DNA of 16,812 bases from Deltaproteobacteria bacterium (GCA_947483545.1 CANKNP010000075.1:1-16812), one strand, 5' to 3'; shown: positions 1-8,360, counted from the first letter of the stretch. The notes: generated from the sequence alone by a model not told the origin. Made by a program: numbers and translations.

Positions 1-161
1 CGAACACTTCGGGGGTGGTGACCGCCACCAGGGCCGAAGACGACGCCGGTGGTGTGGCCGCCCGATGCCCACGGCCGTGTCACGGCGGTGACGACGCCCG
101 CGGGGTGGGCGCAAGGCCGCCATCCGGGCCACCCCAATTTCCGATGTGATACCCGCGCACG
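1..161. other. Unassigned left edge of the window
   Basis: No gene can be supported here. All plus-strand frames are closed by stops before the first gene; the last relevant one is a TGA at 147-149. The minus strand has one open frame, but its residue composition is typical of a GC-rich shadow. The segment may hold the 3' or 5' end of a neighbour outside the window and the promoter of the first gene. I see no convincing -35/-10 pair and no Shine-Dalgarno sequence directly before the ATG at 162. Confidence 0.4.
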
Positions 162-1334
162 ATGTTCCTGCTCCTCGCCGGGTGCGCGCTGATCTCCGAC
201 GCCGACTTCGCGGCGCGCATGGACCTGGACGGGGATGGTATGCCTCGGCCGGAGGACTGCGACGATGACGACAGCGGCGTCGGGCCGCCCATCCGCCTAT
301 ACAGTGACGCCGACGGCGACGGGTTCGGGGGCTCCAAAGGGGAGCATTCTTGTTACGTCTTGGTCGGCTTCTCCGCCGTAGGCGGCGACTGCGATGACAC
401 CGATCCCGCCGCGTTCCCCGGGGGTGTGGAGGTTTGCGACGGCGCGGACAACGACTGCGACGGCAGCATCGACGGCGACGACGCGGCTCTCACCTGGTAC
501 CTCGACGCGGACGCCGACACCTACGGCGAGACCACGACGACCACGACCGCCTGCGAGCAGCCCGAGGGCTACACCGCGACGCCGGGCGACTGCAACGACG
601 CCGACGCGACCATCCACCCCGGCCAACGCGAGGTCTGCGACGGGCGCGATGAGGACTGCAGCGGGGTGGCGGACGACCCGTACTGGTACCAGGACGCCGA
701 CAGTGATGGGTACGGCGCAGCGGCCAGCGCGATCATCGCGTGCTCCCAGCCGGACGGCTTCGTCACCGACAACACCGATTGCAACGACGCCCGCCCCGAT
801 GTGAACCCCGGTGCGCCCGAAGCCTGCGACGAAGTGAACCTGGACGAGGACTGCGACGGGCTGACCGACGACGACGACCCCACCGCCACCGGCACCCGCA
901 CCGCCTATCTGGACGCCGACGCCGATGGACACGGCGACGTGACCCTGCCCATCGACCCCGCCTGTGAGCTCGCGGAGGGCTATTCCTGGCTCGCCGACGA
1001 CTGCGACGACACCCGCAGCGACGTGAACCCCGAGGCCGCCGACCCCTGCTACGACAGCCTCGACCAGGACTGCGATGGCTGGTCCGATGATGACTGCGAT
1101 CGCGACGGGGCCAACATCGGGACAGGGCTCGGCGCCGCAGCGACCCAACTTGATGCGGACACCACCATCACCGACTCTGGGACGAACTCGTTCTGGTACG
1201 CCGCCATCGCCCGCGACACCAACGCCGATGGCTACGACGACGTCGTGCAGATCGACTGCGCCAACGGCTCCGGGAGCCCCGTTGCCAACACTTGGCCGCT
1301 CGGCTCGATCTACCTCATCTTCGGCGGGGACTGA
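162..1334 (+). CDS. MopE-repeat lipoprotein with truncated FG-GAP-like C terminus
   Basis: The 390-residue protein starts with a very short hydrophobic stretch, MFLLLAGC, that ends in a lipobox, so it is probably an outer-membrane or surface lipoprotein anchored at Cys8. A TGA only 12 nt upstream leaves no room for a longer signal peptide. Residues 22-315 are about five MopE-like units. Each has a DCDD/DCND element, a proline-glycine turn, a CDG..(D)EDCDG or CDGADNDCDG element, and a linker of the form W/AYxDADxDG(Y/H)G. These are presumed calcium- or metal-binding, cysteine-paired repeats. Residues about 325-390 read as one FG-GAP/integrin-alpha-like repeat (DTNADGYDDVV, then GSIYLIFGG) and the protein ends there. 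Related proteins normally carry several FG-GAP repeats, so the C terminus looks lost. A run of six Thr codons sits at residues 124-129. The role is unknown; surface metal binding or adhesion is inferred. Confidence 0.85.
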   Translation: MFLLLAGCALISDADFAARMDLDGDGMPRPEDCDDDDSGVGPPIRLYSDADGDGFGGSKGEHSCYVLVGFSAVGGDCDDTDPAAFPGGVEVCDGADNDCDGSIDGDDAALTWYLDADADTYGETTTTTTACEQPEGYTATPGDCNDADATIHPGQREVCDGRDEDCSGVADDPYWYQDADSDGYGAAASAIIACSQPDGFVTDNTDCNDARPDVNPGAPEACDEVNLDEDCDGLTDDDDPTATGTRTAYLDADADGHGDVTLPIDPACELAEGYSWLADDCDDTRSDVNPEAADPCYDSLDQDCDGWSDDDCDRDGANIGTGLGAAATQLDADTTITDSGTNSFWYAAIARDTNADGYDDVVQIDCANGSGSPVANTWPLGSIYLIFGGD

Positions 1335-1341
1335 CCCCCAC

Positions 1342-2325
1342 GTGACCCCCCTCATCACCGTCGCCGCGCTCTCCAAGACCTACCGTGTCCCCGTCAAGGC
1401 GGAGGGTCTGGCCGCCTCGCTGCGCTCGCTCTGGGACCGCAAGTACAAGGACGTCGAGGCAGTCAAGAGCGTGTCCTTCACCATCTCCGCGGGGGAGCGC
1501 GTCGGGTTCTTGGGCCCCAACGGGGCTGGCAAGACCACCACGCTCAAGATGCTCGCCGGGCTGCTCTACCCGAGCGCGGGGAGCGTGCGCGTTGCCGGCT
1601 TTCAACCGCAGGATCGCGCCGTCGCCTTCTTGCGGAGCATCACGTTGGTGATGGGCCAGAAGCAGCAGCTCCTCTGGGATCTGCCGCCCCGCGAGTCGTT
1701 TGCGCTCAACCGCGCGATGTACGGTGTCGACCCGAAGGCCTACCGCGAGACCCTCGATCAGCTCGTCGCTATGCTGCGGATCGAGGCGATCCTCGAAAAG
1801 CCGGTCCGAAACCTCTCGCTCGGCGAGCGCATGAAGTGTGAGCTGGTCGCAGCACTGCTGCATCGGCCGTCGGTGCTCTTCCTGGATGAGCCGACCATCG
1901 GTCTGGACGTAGAGATGCAGGTTCAAGTCCGCAAGTTCATCGCTGACTACAACCACGAGACCGGCGCGACGGTCATCCTCACGAGTCACTACATGCAGGA
2001 CATCGCGGCGTTGACGCCCCGCTTGCTGGTGATCGACCAGGGCAGCCTGCGCTACGACGGCGGGCTCACAGCGCTGGCCGAGCGTGTGGCCCCGGAGCGT
2101 CGCATCGTCGTGAAGGGCGGGCCTGTGGAGCTGGCCGAGCTGGGCTTTGTGACGGTAGAAGGCGACCAGATCGCGACCGTCCGGCCCGAGGAGACCAACC
2201 GGAAGCTCTCCGCGGTGCTGGAGCGCTGGCCGATGGTCGAGGTTTCGGTGGAGAGCCCGCCGCTCGAAGAGGTGATGGCCCGCTACTTTCGCGAGGGCGC
2301 AGCGCCCAAAGCGGCCGCGACGTGA
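1342..2325 (+). CDS. ABC transporter ATP-binding protein (ABC-2 exporter type)
   Basis: This 327-residue protein is the ATPase of an ABC-2 exporter and would sit on the cytoplasmic face of the inner membrane. All nucleotide-site motifs are visible: Walker A GPNGAGKTT (58-66), Q-loop Gln106, signature LSLGERMK (158-165), Walker B VLFLDEP (178-184) and switch His216 in TSH. The N-terminal insertion (SLRSLWDRKYKDVEAV, about 27-41) and the C-terminal extension of about 90 residues resemble the COG4586 group, whose substrates are mostly unknown. The GTG at 1342 is chosen because homology begins at LITVAALSKTY. The open frame extends upstream only through the preceding gene in another frame. The upstream gene's stop is 7 nt away, so the two may be co-transcribed. 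The 3' end overlaps the permease gene by 4 nt (GTGA), indicating translational coupling. Confidence 0.93.
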   Translation: MTPLITVAALSKTYRVPVKAEGLAASLRSLWDRKYKDVEAVKSVSFTISAGERVGFLGPNGAGKTTTLKMLAGLLYPSAGSVRVAGFQPQDRAVAFLRSITLVMGQKQQLLWDLPPRESFALNRAMYGVDPKAYRETLDQLVAMLRIEAILEKPVRNLSLGERMKCELVAALLHRPSVLFLDEPTIGLDVEMQVQVRKFIADYNHETGATVILTSHYMQDIAALTPRLLVIDQGSLRYDGGLTALAERVAPERRIVVKGGPVELAELGFVTVEGDQIATVRPEETNRKLSAVLERWPMVEVSVESPPLEEVMARYFREGAAPKAAAT

Positions 2326-3116
2326 CGCGCCTGGGGATCCTCTGGGGCGCCCTCCCCACGCTCTGGCGGGTCGCGTTGGCCGGCATCGTGGCCTACCGCG
2401 CCGAAATGGTGATCTGGATCCTGTCGGCCACCCTGCCGCTGGTCATGCTGGCGCTGTGGGACGCCGCCTCGATCGCCGGGCCGCTCGCCGGCTTTGGACA
2501 AGCCGAGTTCGCCCGCTACTTCACCGTCACCATGATCGTCCGGCAGTTGACCGGGGCATGGGTCGTCTGGGAGCTGAACTATGCGGTGCGGAGCGGATCG
2601 TTGTCGCCCCAGCTGCTGCGGCCGGTGAACCCGCTGATGTTCAACCTGTTCGAGACCCTCGCCGCGATCCCCTGGCGCATGCTGGTGCTGATCCCGATGC
2701 TCGCGGGATTGGTGCTTTGGCGGCCGGACATCCTGTTCGTGCCGGAGCTGTGGCGGTTCGCCCTGTTCCTGCCCAGCGTGGTCGCCGCGTTCGGCATCGC
2801 CTGGTTGATCCAGGCGTTGTTCGGCATGCTCGCGTTCTGGTTCGACCAGGCGATGGGCATCTTCTCGGTCTACTTCGCCGTCTGGTCGTTCTTCTCCGGG
2901 TACATCGTGCCGATGGCGCTGCTCCCCGACTGGATCGCGGCCGTGGCGCGCTGGTTACCGTTCTACGGGAGCCTGGGCGCGCCGGTGGACATCCTGCTCG
3001 GCCGGGCGAATGGCATCGATGTAGCCGCACAGTTCGCCTGGGTGGTGGTGCTCGGGACGGGCCTCTCGGTCGTCTGGACCCGCGGGATCCGGCGGTACGG
3101 GGCGGTGGGCGCGTGA
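2322..3116 (+). CDS. ABC-2 type transporter permease, first subunit
   Basis: The 264-residue polytopic inner-membrane protein has about six hydrophobic segments, near residues 27-47, 65-85, 118-135, 145-172, 178-201 and 236-252. The cytoplasmic loop GSLSPQLLRPVNP (92-104) is the hallmark of the DUF990/ABC2_membrane_6 family (COG4587 type). It would form half of the translocation channel with the next gene product and be driven by the ATPase encoded just upstream. The GTG start overlaps the ATPase stop by 4 nt. The substrate cannot be read from sequence; export of a hydrophobic compound or surface component is possible but unproven. Confidence 0.9.
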   Translation: MTRLGILWGALPTLWRVALAGIVAYRAEMVIWILSATLPLVMLALWDAASIAGPLAGFGQAEFARYFTVTMIVRQLTGAWVVWELNYAVRSGSLSPQLLRPVNPLMFNLFETLAAIPWRMLVLIPMLAGLVLWRPDILFVPELWRFALFLPSVVAAFGIAWLIQALFGMLAFWFDQAMGIFSVYFAVWSFFSGYIVPMALLPDWIAAVARWLPFYGSLGAPVDILLGRANGIDVAAQFAWVVVLGTGLSVVWTRGIRRYGAVGA

Positions 3117-3129
3117 GAGGAGTGGCGCC

Positions 3130-3915
3130 ATGACCCGCTCGCTTGAGATCCTCGCCGCGCTCGTCCGCGTCTCGCTCATGAACGCCGTGCAGTACCGCGA
3201 GGGCTTCCTCGTCGAGTTCTTCGTGGGCGCGGGCAACGTCGTGGCGATCCTGTTGCCGCTGGGCGTGGTGTTCGAGCAGACGGACCTCGTGGCTGGCTGG
3301 TCCTGGCACCAGAGCCTGCTCGTCACGGGGTTCTTCCTGCTCAACAGCGCGGTGATCGCCGGGCTTGTGGAGCCAAACCTGGGTGCGGTGGTGGACGGCA
3401 TTCGCGCGGGGCAGATGGACTACGTGCTGCTCAAGCCGGTGGACGCCCAGCTGGTCGCCAGCATGCAGCGGGTCGCGCCCGCGAAGGTCTGGGACGCCGT
3501 GGCCGCGGTCGGCGTCATCGGCTGGGGCATGAGCGGCACGGGCTGGCCGGGGGCGGGGCCGGTGATTGCCTCCGCGGGGCTACTGATCGCGGGGATCCTC
3601 GCGATGTACAGCCTCTGGATGCTCGTCATCTGCCTCTCGTTCTGGTTCGTCCGCGTGGACAACCTCCGGTACCTGTTGGGCGCCGTCGCGGATGCGGGCC
3701 GCTGGCCGGTGGACATCTACCGGGGCGTTGCACGCGTGTTTTTGACCGTGGTCGTGCCCGTCGCCCTTGCTACAAGCTGGCCGGCGATGGCCCTGCTTGG
3801 CAGGTTGAACCTGGCGTTGGTGCTCCAAGCCGGCGCGGTCGCCGGACTCGGGCTGGTGCTCTCGCGCCTGGCGTGGAAGCGCGCGCTCAGGAGCTATACG
3901 TCGGCGAGTAGTTGA
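3130..3915 (+). CDS. ABC-2 type transporter permease, second subunit
   Basis: This 261-residue membrane protein belongs to the same DUF990/ABC-2 superfamily (COG3694 type) and has about six hydrophobic segments. The loop AGQMDYVLLKPVDAQ (93-107) is the counterpart of the LLRPVNP loop in the previous subunit. The two permeases are distinct and would pair as a heterodimer with the single ATPase. The ATG at 3130 lies 13 nt after the previous stop and follows a good ribosome binding site, GAGAGGAG, at 3115-3122. The gene ends 7 nt from the convergent tsf stop codon, leaving almost no space for a conventional terminator. Confidence 0.9.
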   Translation: MTRSLEILAALVRVSLMNAVQYREGFLVEFFVGAGNVVAILLPLGVVFEQTDLVAGWSWHQSLLVTGFFLLNSAVIAGLVEPNLGAVVDGIRAGQMDYVLLKPVDAQLVASMQRVAPAKVWDAVAAVGVIGWGMSGTGWPGAGPVIASAGLLIAGILAMYSLWMLVICLSFWFVRVDNLRYLLGAVADAGRWPVDIYRGVARVFLTVVVPVALATSWPAMALLGRLNLALVLQAGAVAGLGLVLSRLAWKRALRSYTSASS

Positions 3916-3927
3916 GGGCGCCCTACT
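3907..3927. terminator. Weak dyad between convergent stop codons
   Basis: A perfect 10-bp palindrome, AGGGCGCCCT, occupies 3915-3924 and spans the gap between the ABC permease stop and the tsf stop. It is nested in a second dyad, AGTAG (3907-3911) with CTACT (3923-3927). There is no U-tract on either strand, so intrinsic termination is doubtful. It is the only structured element available to separate two convergent operons. Confidence 0.3.
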
Positions 3928-4570
3928 TCAGCCCTGCCTGCGCCGCGACTTCCGCCGCGAAGTCATCGGCGCGCTTCTGCAAGCCCTCGCCCATCACATA
4001 GCGGGTGAACCGGCGAACTTGGATGTTCTCGCCGATGGTGGCCACTGCCTCTTTGACGACCTGGTCCACGGTCTTGGAGTCGTCGCGGATGTACTTCTGG
4101 TCGAGCAGGCAGACCTCTTCGTAGAACTTGCTCATGCGGCCGTCCACGATCTTCGCGGCGATGTGCTCCGGCTTGCCCTCGGCCATCACGCGGTCCAACT
4201 GCACGCGGCGCTCGCGCTCAATGGCCTCGGCCGGCACTTCCTCGCGCCGCACATACTCGGGCGCGGACGCCGCGATGTGCATGGCGATGCCCTTGATCAG
4301 GTCCTTGAAGCCCTGGTTCAGGGCGACGAAGTCCGTCTCGCAGTTCACTTCGAGGATCACCCCGATCTTGCCGCCCGCGTGGATGTAGGCCTCGACGAGG
4401 CCCTCAGCCGCGGCACGGCCCGACTTCTTCGCGGCGTTGGTGATGCCCTTGGTGCGCAGCCAGTCGATGGCCTTGTCGATGTCGTCGCTCGTCGCCGCGA
4501 GGGCCGAGACGCAATCTTTGATGCCAGCGCCTGTGCGCTCGCGCAGCTCTTTTACCTGGGTTGCACCCAT
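3923..4570 (-). CDS. tsf: Elongation factor Ts
   Basis: EF-Ts is the guanine-nucleotide exchange factor that recycles EF-Tu during translation. The 215-residue protein starts with the UBA-like helical domain (VKELRERTGAGIKDC, 6-20). It then carries the core exchange motif CETDFVALN (77-85), in which Asp80 and Phe81 correspond to the residues that disturb the magnesium site of EF-Tu. The length matches the short EF-Ts forms (about 200 residues), not the E. coli form (about 280), so I do not regard it as truncated. The ATG at 4570 is preceded by GAGG at a suitable distance. The gene follows rpsB by 28 nt, the widespread rpsB-tsf order. No pyrH or frr follows. Confidence 0.97.
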   Translation of the reverse strand: MGATQVKELRERTGAGIKDCVSALAATSDDIDKAIDWLRTKGITNAAKKSGRAAAEGLVEAYIHAGGKIGVILEVNCETDFVALNQGFKDLIKGIAMHIAASAPEYVRREEVPAEAIERERRVQLDRVMAEGKPEHIAAKIVDGRMSKFYEEVCLLDQKYIRDDSKTVDQVVKEAVATIGENIQVRRFTRYVMGEGLQKRADDFAAEVAAQAGLK

Positions 4571-4598
4571 GGGAAACCTCGGAAAGTAGGGGGTTGCT

Positions 4599-5375
4599 CT
4601 AGTTTTCGACGACAGGCGGGGCTTCCGGCGCGGCGCGGCGGATGACCTCGTAGCCGATGTCCTCGCTGGTGTTCGCCGGGGTCGCGTCCGTGCGGCCCTG
4701 GTTCACGCCCTTGTGCGCGGCTTCGGCGATCGCGGCGACGAAGAGGCGGATCGACTTGATCGCGTCGTCGTTGCCGGGGATCACATGCGTGATGCCATCG
4801 GGATCGCAGTTCGTGTCGCACAGCGCGACCACGGGGATGCCGAGCTTGTTGGCTTCGTCCACGGCGATGTGCTCCTTCTTGGGGTCGATCACGAACAAGG
4901 CGCCGGGCAGGGCCTTGAGGTTCTTGATCCCGCCGAGGGACTTGTCCATCTTCTCGATCTCCCGGGCCAGCGTGAGCTGCTCCTTCTTCGTGAGCGCCTC
5001 AAACTTGCCGTCTTCGCGGGACTTCGTGAGGAAGTTCAGGCGCTCGATGGACTTCTTGACCGTCTGGAAGTTGGTGAGCGTGCCGCCCAGCCAACGCTCG
5101 TTCACGAAGAACTGGCCCGAGCGGTTCGCCTCTTCTTGGATGATCTCGCGGGCTGCGCGCTTGGTGCCGACGAACAGCAGCGTCTGGCCGCGGGCGACGA
5201 GGTTGCTCACGAACACCGTGGCGCTGACAAGCGCGCGCGCCGTCTGCTGGATGTCGATGATGTGGACGCCGTTCTTCTGGCCGTAGATGTAGGGCTTCAT
5301 CCGGGGGTTCCAGCGACGGGTCTGGTGGCCGAAGTGAACGCCGGATTCAAGCATTTCGCGGAGGGAGATGGACAT
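4599..5375 (-). CDS. rpsB: 30S ribosomal protein S2
   Basis: S2 is a structural protein of the small ribosomal subunit. The 258-residue product shows the family N terminus ([20 protein letters not shown]), the central [19 protein letters not shown] region, [21 protein letters not shown], and the conserved [31 protein letters not shown] block. The C-terminal tail of about 25 residues is alanine- and proline-rich and variable in the family. The frame is open for 31 codons further upstream, but homology begins at MSISLREML, so the ATG at 5375 is the start; a TAAGGT sequence lies about 10 nt before it. It is the first gene of an rpsB-tsf operon. Confidence 0.97.
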   Translation of the reverse strand: MSISLREMLESGVHFGHQTRRWNPRMKPYIYGQKNGVHIIDIQQTARALVSATVFVSNLVARGQTLLFVGTKRAAREIIQEEANRSGQFFVNERWLGGTLTNFQTVKKSIERLNFLTKSREDGKFEALTKKEQLTLAREIEKMDKSLGGIKNLKALPGALFVIDPKKEHIAVDEANKLGIPVVALCDTNCDPDGITHVIPGNDDAIKSIRLFVAAIAEAAHKGVNQGRTDATPANTSEDIGYEVIRRAAPEAPPVVEN

Positions 5376-5533
5376 GGTCTTGACCTTACTTGCGTGGATG
5401 AACCACGCGATTTTGCAGCAGAGCTGCGGTTCTTGGTTGAGCGACCACCGGCGACGCTTCCCGACCATCTCGCGATGGCACCGTGGGAGGAATCGTAGGT
5501 CCGGTGTGGGACTACCCTTGCGGGCCCCGCGGC
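5376..5533 (-). promoter_or_regulatory. rpsB leader with hairpin before the ribosome binding site
   Basis: The 158 nt between the TolC-family gene and rpsB must hold the end of one unit and the control region of the other. Near the start of rpsB is a perfect 6-bp stem, GCGTGG/CCACGC (5392-5397 with 5403-5408), with a 5-nt loop. It ends 16 nt before the ATG, immediately upstream of the ribosome binding region. No T-run follows, so it is not a terminator. A second small stem, CCATC/GATGG, is at 5465-5478, and a GC-rich dyad, GCGGGCCCCGC, is at 5520-5530 just after the upstream stop. I do not recognise a confident -35/-10 pair. Confidence 0.4.
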
Positions 5534-6847
5534 CTAATTCAGGTCGCCCGTCGCGGCAAGGAGCTGGACCGCGCTCACGTCCAGGTTCATCGTCTCCACC
5601 ATCTTCGTGAGCGTGGCCGCTGCGAGCCCCAGGCGCGCGTCCTCCAGCTCCAAGAAGGAGAGGCTACCAGCCTCAAACGCCACATCTGCGAGCCTGGCGT
5701 TCTCGGTCGCCAGCTCCAGCTCGCGCTGCACGGCCGCGACCGCTCGCTTGGCCCGCGTGTGTTGTTCCCAGAGCCGGCTGACCTCCGCTTGCGCGTCCAG
5801 CTCGGTCTTCTCCTTGGCCGTCTCCGCCATCCGCACCATGCTGGCGGCCTTGTTTTGCGCGGCGACGCGGGCGCCGCCGTCCCACAGCACCCAGTCGGCC
5901 TTGAGCACGAACTGCCAGGTGTACGGCTCCCCCGAGAAGCCCGCGTTTTGCGTGTACGCCTCTGTGAACCTCGCATCCACGCTCGGGAACCACGACAGCG
6001 AAGTGCCCACTTGCTGCGCATGGGCCGCCACCGCCTGGTAGCCCGCGGCCTCGACGTCCCCACGCTGCTGGAGCGCCTTCGCGGAGGCTACCTCGACAGA
6101 GTCGTACGGCAACGCGCGAGGCTCCGGCGGAGAAAGCTCCGCGTCCTTCGCCAAACCTGTCAGGTTCGAGAACGCGATCTCCGCGGCCACGCGGTTCGCG
6201 TGCGCCCCGGCAAGCTCTCGCTCCGACCGCGCGACGGCGATCTCAGCCTGCAAGCTGAGCTGCGGCGCCGCTGTCCCCACGCTCACGCGCAGCTCGGACT
6301 GCGCCAGGTGCTTCTGGGCGTTGACCACCGCATCTCCGCTCAACCGCTCCGCCTCGCGCGCGACAACGACCGCCCAGAACGCCTGCGCCACGCCCGCCCG
6401 CACCTGGGCGAGCTGGGTCCGCTCCGTCGCGCGCCCGGCCTTGACCGTGGCGACCGCGCCCTTGTAGAGCGGCAACGCCTGGCCCGAGAACACCGGCTGC
6501 ACCACGCTCACGTTCCAGTCGAAGTACGACTTCTTGTTGATGACGAGCGGCTCGCCGAAGTCGACGGGCTCCCCCGTGAACGACTCGATCAGCGCGATCA
6601 TGTCGGGCGGGAACGACGATGCGAAGTCGAGCGTCGTCTCCCGCTGGTTCAACGTGAAGTTGCCGCCCAGCACCAGCTTCGGCCCGAGCAGCGCCAGGGC
6701 CTGCGTCTTCAGCGTGTCGTTCTGCAGGCGTACTTCCTGCATAAGCTTCACCTCACGCGAGTTCTGCTCCGCCGAGGACCATGCGTCCTCCAAGGACAGC
6801 GGCGAGGCAGACGCGAGCGCGCAGATCGACAGCAGGGTCACGGACAC
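5534..6847 (-). CDS. TolC-family outer membrane efflux protein
   Basis: This 437-residue protein is an outer-membrane channel component of an efflux or type I secretion system, forming a trimeric barrel with a periplasmic helical tunnel. It has the two repeated OEP halves. The first contains the strand region [15 protein letters not shown], and the second the matching [16 protein letters not shown] with the typical DGG turn. Long alanine/glutamate-rich helices lie between ([20 protein letters not shown] and similar). The N terminus is a short signal peptide with no Lys or Arg ([13 protein letters not shown]). The start is GTG at 6847. A second in-frame GTG at 6841 fits a GGAG ribosome binding site (6847-6850) better, and no start codon lies further upstream before a stop. 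No adaptor or inner-membrane pump gene adjoins it, so its partners are encoded elsewhere, possibly including the ABC operon near the left edge. Confidence 0.92.
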   Translation of the reverse strand: MSVTLLSICALASASPLSLEDAWSSAEQNSREVKLMQEVRLQNDTLKTQALALLGPKLVLGGNFTLNQRETTLDFASSFPPDMIALIESFTGEPVDFGEPLVINKKSYFDWNVSVVQPVFSGQALPLYKGAVATVKAGRATERTQLAQVRAGVAQAFWAVVVAREAERLSGDAVVNAQKHLAQSELRVSVGTAAPQLSLQAEIAVARSERELAGAHANRVAAEIAFSNLTGLAKDAELSPPEPRALPYDSVEVASAKALQQRGDVEAAGYQAVAAHAQQVGTSLSWFPSVDARFTEAYTQNAGFSGEPYTWQFVLKADWVLWDGGARVAAQNKAASMVRMAETAKEKTELDAQAEVSRLWEQHTRAKRAVAAVQRELELATENARLADVAFEAGSLSFLELEDARLGLAAATLTKMVETMNLDVSAVQLLAATGDLN

Positions 6848-6872
6848 TCCGGGGGCGAGGACGTCATTCGTG

Positions 6873-6892
6873 ATGTGAATATAGGTTCATGT
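6873..6892. promoter_or_regulatory. Imperfect palindrome over the -10 box, candidate operator
   Basis: The 20-nt stretch reads A..TGAA..TA..TTCA..T, with 14 of 20 positions symmetric. The TGAA half is at 6876-6879 and the TTCA half at 6886-6889. It covers the -10 box of the TolC promoter, so a bound repressor would block transcription. The architecture resembles operators of dimeric TetR- or MarR-type regulators, but no regulator gene lies in the window, so the binding protein is unknown. Confidence 0.45.
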
Positions 6893-6905
6893 TTTGCGGT
6901 GTCAA
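6878..6905 (-). promoter_or_regulatory. Near-consensus sigma-70 promoter of the TolC-family gene
   Basis: On the minus strand a perfect -35 TTGACA (6900-6905) is separated by 16 nt from TATATT (6878-6883), one base from the -10 consensus. Transcription would begin near 6870, giving a leader of roughly 25 nt before the GTG. It stands out against the GC-rich surroundings. Confidence 0.7.
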
Positions 6906-6929
6906 GGGCGATCTGCGAGGGCGTGCGGC

Positions 6930-8360
6930 TCACTCAGCGGAAGGGAGCACACGCCACAGACTGCCCGCGTCGTCTTCGTAGACCAGTTCAAGCCGACTGT
7001 CCTCGGCGGCCATCCTCGCCATCGGCGCCCTCGTCACCACGACCCAGTCCGCTCCGAAGGCGTTCTTGGCCATCGCCCCGAGCCGCCCGACATTCCCGGC
7101 CAGCGCGGCTTCCAGGAGCGCCGCCCGCTTGGGCTCCGCCTCCGACAAGAAGTGCGGATCGAGCCCGACCGTGAGCGTGCATTGGGGCGCGTGGTAGAAC
7201 AGCTCGGAGAAGTCCGTCCAGTCCGCGTGGAACACGTGGCAGTCCGACGGCGGAAGATGGGCCGCGATCCCGGCCAGTCGGCCCGAAGGCGGGAGCGTGC
7301 CCCGGATGTGGGAGAGCGCCTGCGCGCCGTTGAACCAGAGCAGCGGGGCGAGCGCCAGGAGCGGCGTCGCCGACCATCGGCGGTCTCGAAAACCCAGGGC
7401 CACCGTGAACACCCCGAAGGGGACGGCATACTCGAGCCACTTGACGGCGAACGCGGAGGCCACTGCCCAGCCACCGGCGAGCAGCGCCATCGCGCGGGTG
7501 TCGGGCCCGGGCGTCGTGGACTTCATCGCGACCAAGCCGAACAGCAGCAGGATCGGCGCTGTGTGGACGAGCCAGGTCGTCGTGTCCACGGGCATCCACT
7601 CGGCGCCCACCGCCTGCCCGCTTGCATTGGCGACCTTTTGAATCCCGTGTGTGTAGAAAAACCGGAGCGTCTGGGGGGACTGGGGGTGCAGCACAAAGCC
7701 GGCCCCGATCCCCGCCGCCGCGGCCAGGGCCGGGCGAAGGTGTCGTTGAAACCCCGCGAAGATCAGCAGCACCGGGACCAGCGCCACGGACAGGTGGTAC
7801 GTCCACGCGAACGCAAACCCCAACGCCGCGAGGGGCTTCCAGCGCACCGGGCCGCGGTCGGTCGGCGTGGCGAGCGCGATCCCCGCGAACAGGAAGGCGA
7901 GCGAGACGGACTGGGTCCGCGGCATCATCATCCGGTCGATGAAAAACCTGGAGCCGCAAAGAAGGACAATTGCCCAAATCCACGGGGCGGGGACCCGCGC
8001 ACGGGAGAGCGCCCAGGCGAACGCGGCGACGGCAGCGGCGGCGAACACCGCGGCGGAGGCGTGGGCGGCGTCGAGCAGCGGCAGGAACCAGGTGAACGGC
8101 CATTGCAACGCGTGGAAGAGGAGCTGGTGGTCCACCCACCGGTCGGCGGCGAAGATGCCAAGGGGCATCCAAGGGAACTCGCGCGAGGTCCAGGCCAGGG
8201 GGCCGAGGCTGGCGAAGCGGATGTGAAAATAGCCGTCGTAGTCGGCGAGTCGGGGCTCAGCGGCGTGGAGGGACCCAAAGTACAGCAGCGCGATGGCGAA
8301 GGCGCACGCGGCGGACGTGGCTTGCGCGCGCAGCGTAGGGGGCAAGGCGCCACTACTCAA
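6930..8360 (-). CDS. GT-C-like polytopic membrane protein
   Basis: The 476-residue protein has many hydrophobic segments and a soluble C-terminal portion of about 110 residues. After the first membrane segment comes DYDGYFHIR (40-48). This resembles the acidic first-loop motif of GT-C superfamily enzymes, which use lipid-linked sugars (STT3-like, PMT-like). A glycosyltransferase role at the inner membrane is inferred only from this motif and the topology. The frame opens at a TTG at 8375. I prefer the TTG at 8360 because it overlaps the upstream lipoprotein stop by 4 nt (TTGA) and lies 9 nt after GGAG (8370-8373). It is therefore probably translationally coupled to the lipoprotein gene. It ends 82 nt before the TolC-family gene, which has its own promoter. 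Confidence 0.72.
   Translation of the reverse strand: MSSGALPPTLRAQATSAACAFAIALLYFGSLHAAEPRLADYDGYFHIRFASLGPLAWTSREFPWMPLGIFAADRWVDHQLLFHALQWPFTWFLPLLDAAHASAAVFAAAAVAAFAWALSRARVPAPWIWAIVLLCGSRFFIDRMMMPRTQSVSLAFLFAGIALATPTDRGPVRWKPLAALGFAFAWTYHLSVALVPVLLIFAGFQRHLRPALAAAAGIGAGFVLHPQSPQTLRFFYTHGIQKVANASGQAVGAEWMPVDTTTWLVHTAPILLLFGLVAMKSTTPGPDTRAMALLAGGWAVASAFAVKWLEYAVPFGVFTVALGFRDRRWSATPLLALAPLLWFNGAQALSHIRGTLPPSGRLAGIAAHLPPSDCHVFHADWTDFSELFYHAPQCTLTVGLDPHFLSEAEPKRAALLEAALAGNVGRLGAMAKNAFGADWVVVTRAPMARMAAEDSRLELVYEDDAGSLWRVLPSAE

Noticed and set aside
297..1376. Long minus-strand open frame opposite the MopE lipoprotein gene
   Set aside because: Its product is almost entirely V, G and A (repeated VAVGVGV patterns), the expected antisense image of Asp/Gly-rich codons; it has no start-site signal or recognisable domain.
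5520..5530. GC-rich dyad GCGGGCCCCGC after the TolC-family stop as a terminator
   Set aside because: The loop would be only about three bases and no T-run follows on the minus strand, so I only mention it within the leader entry.
5483..7174. Plus-strand 563-codon open frame opposite the TolC-family gene
   Set aside because: The product is Arg/Leu/His-rich low-complexity sequence running antisense to a well-supported TolC homologue and its promoter.
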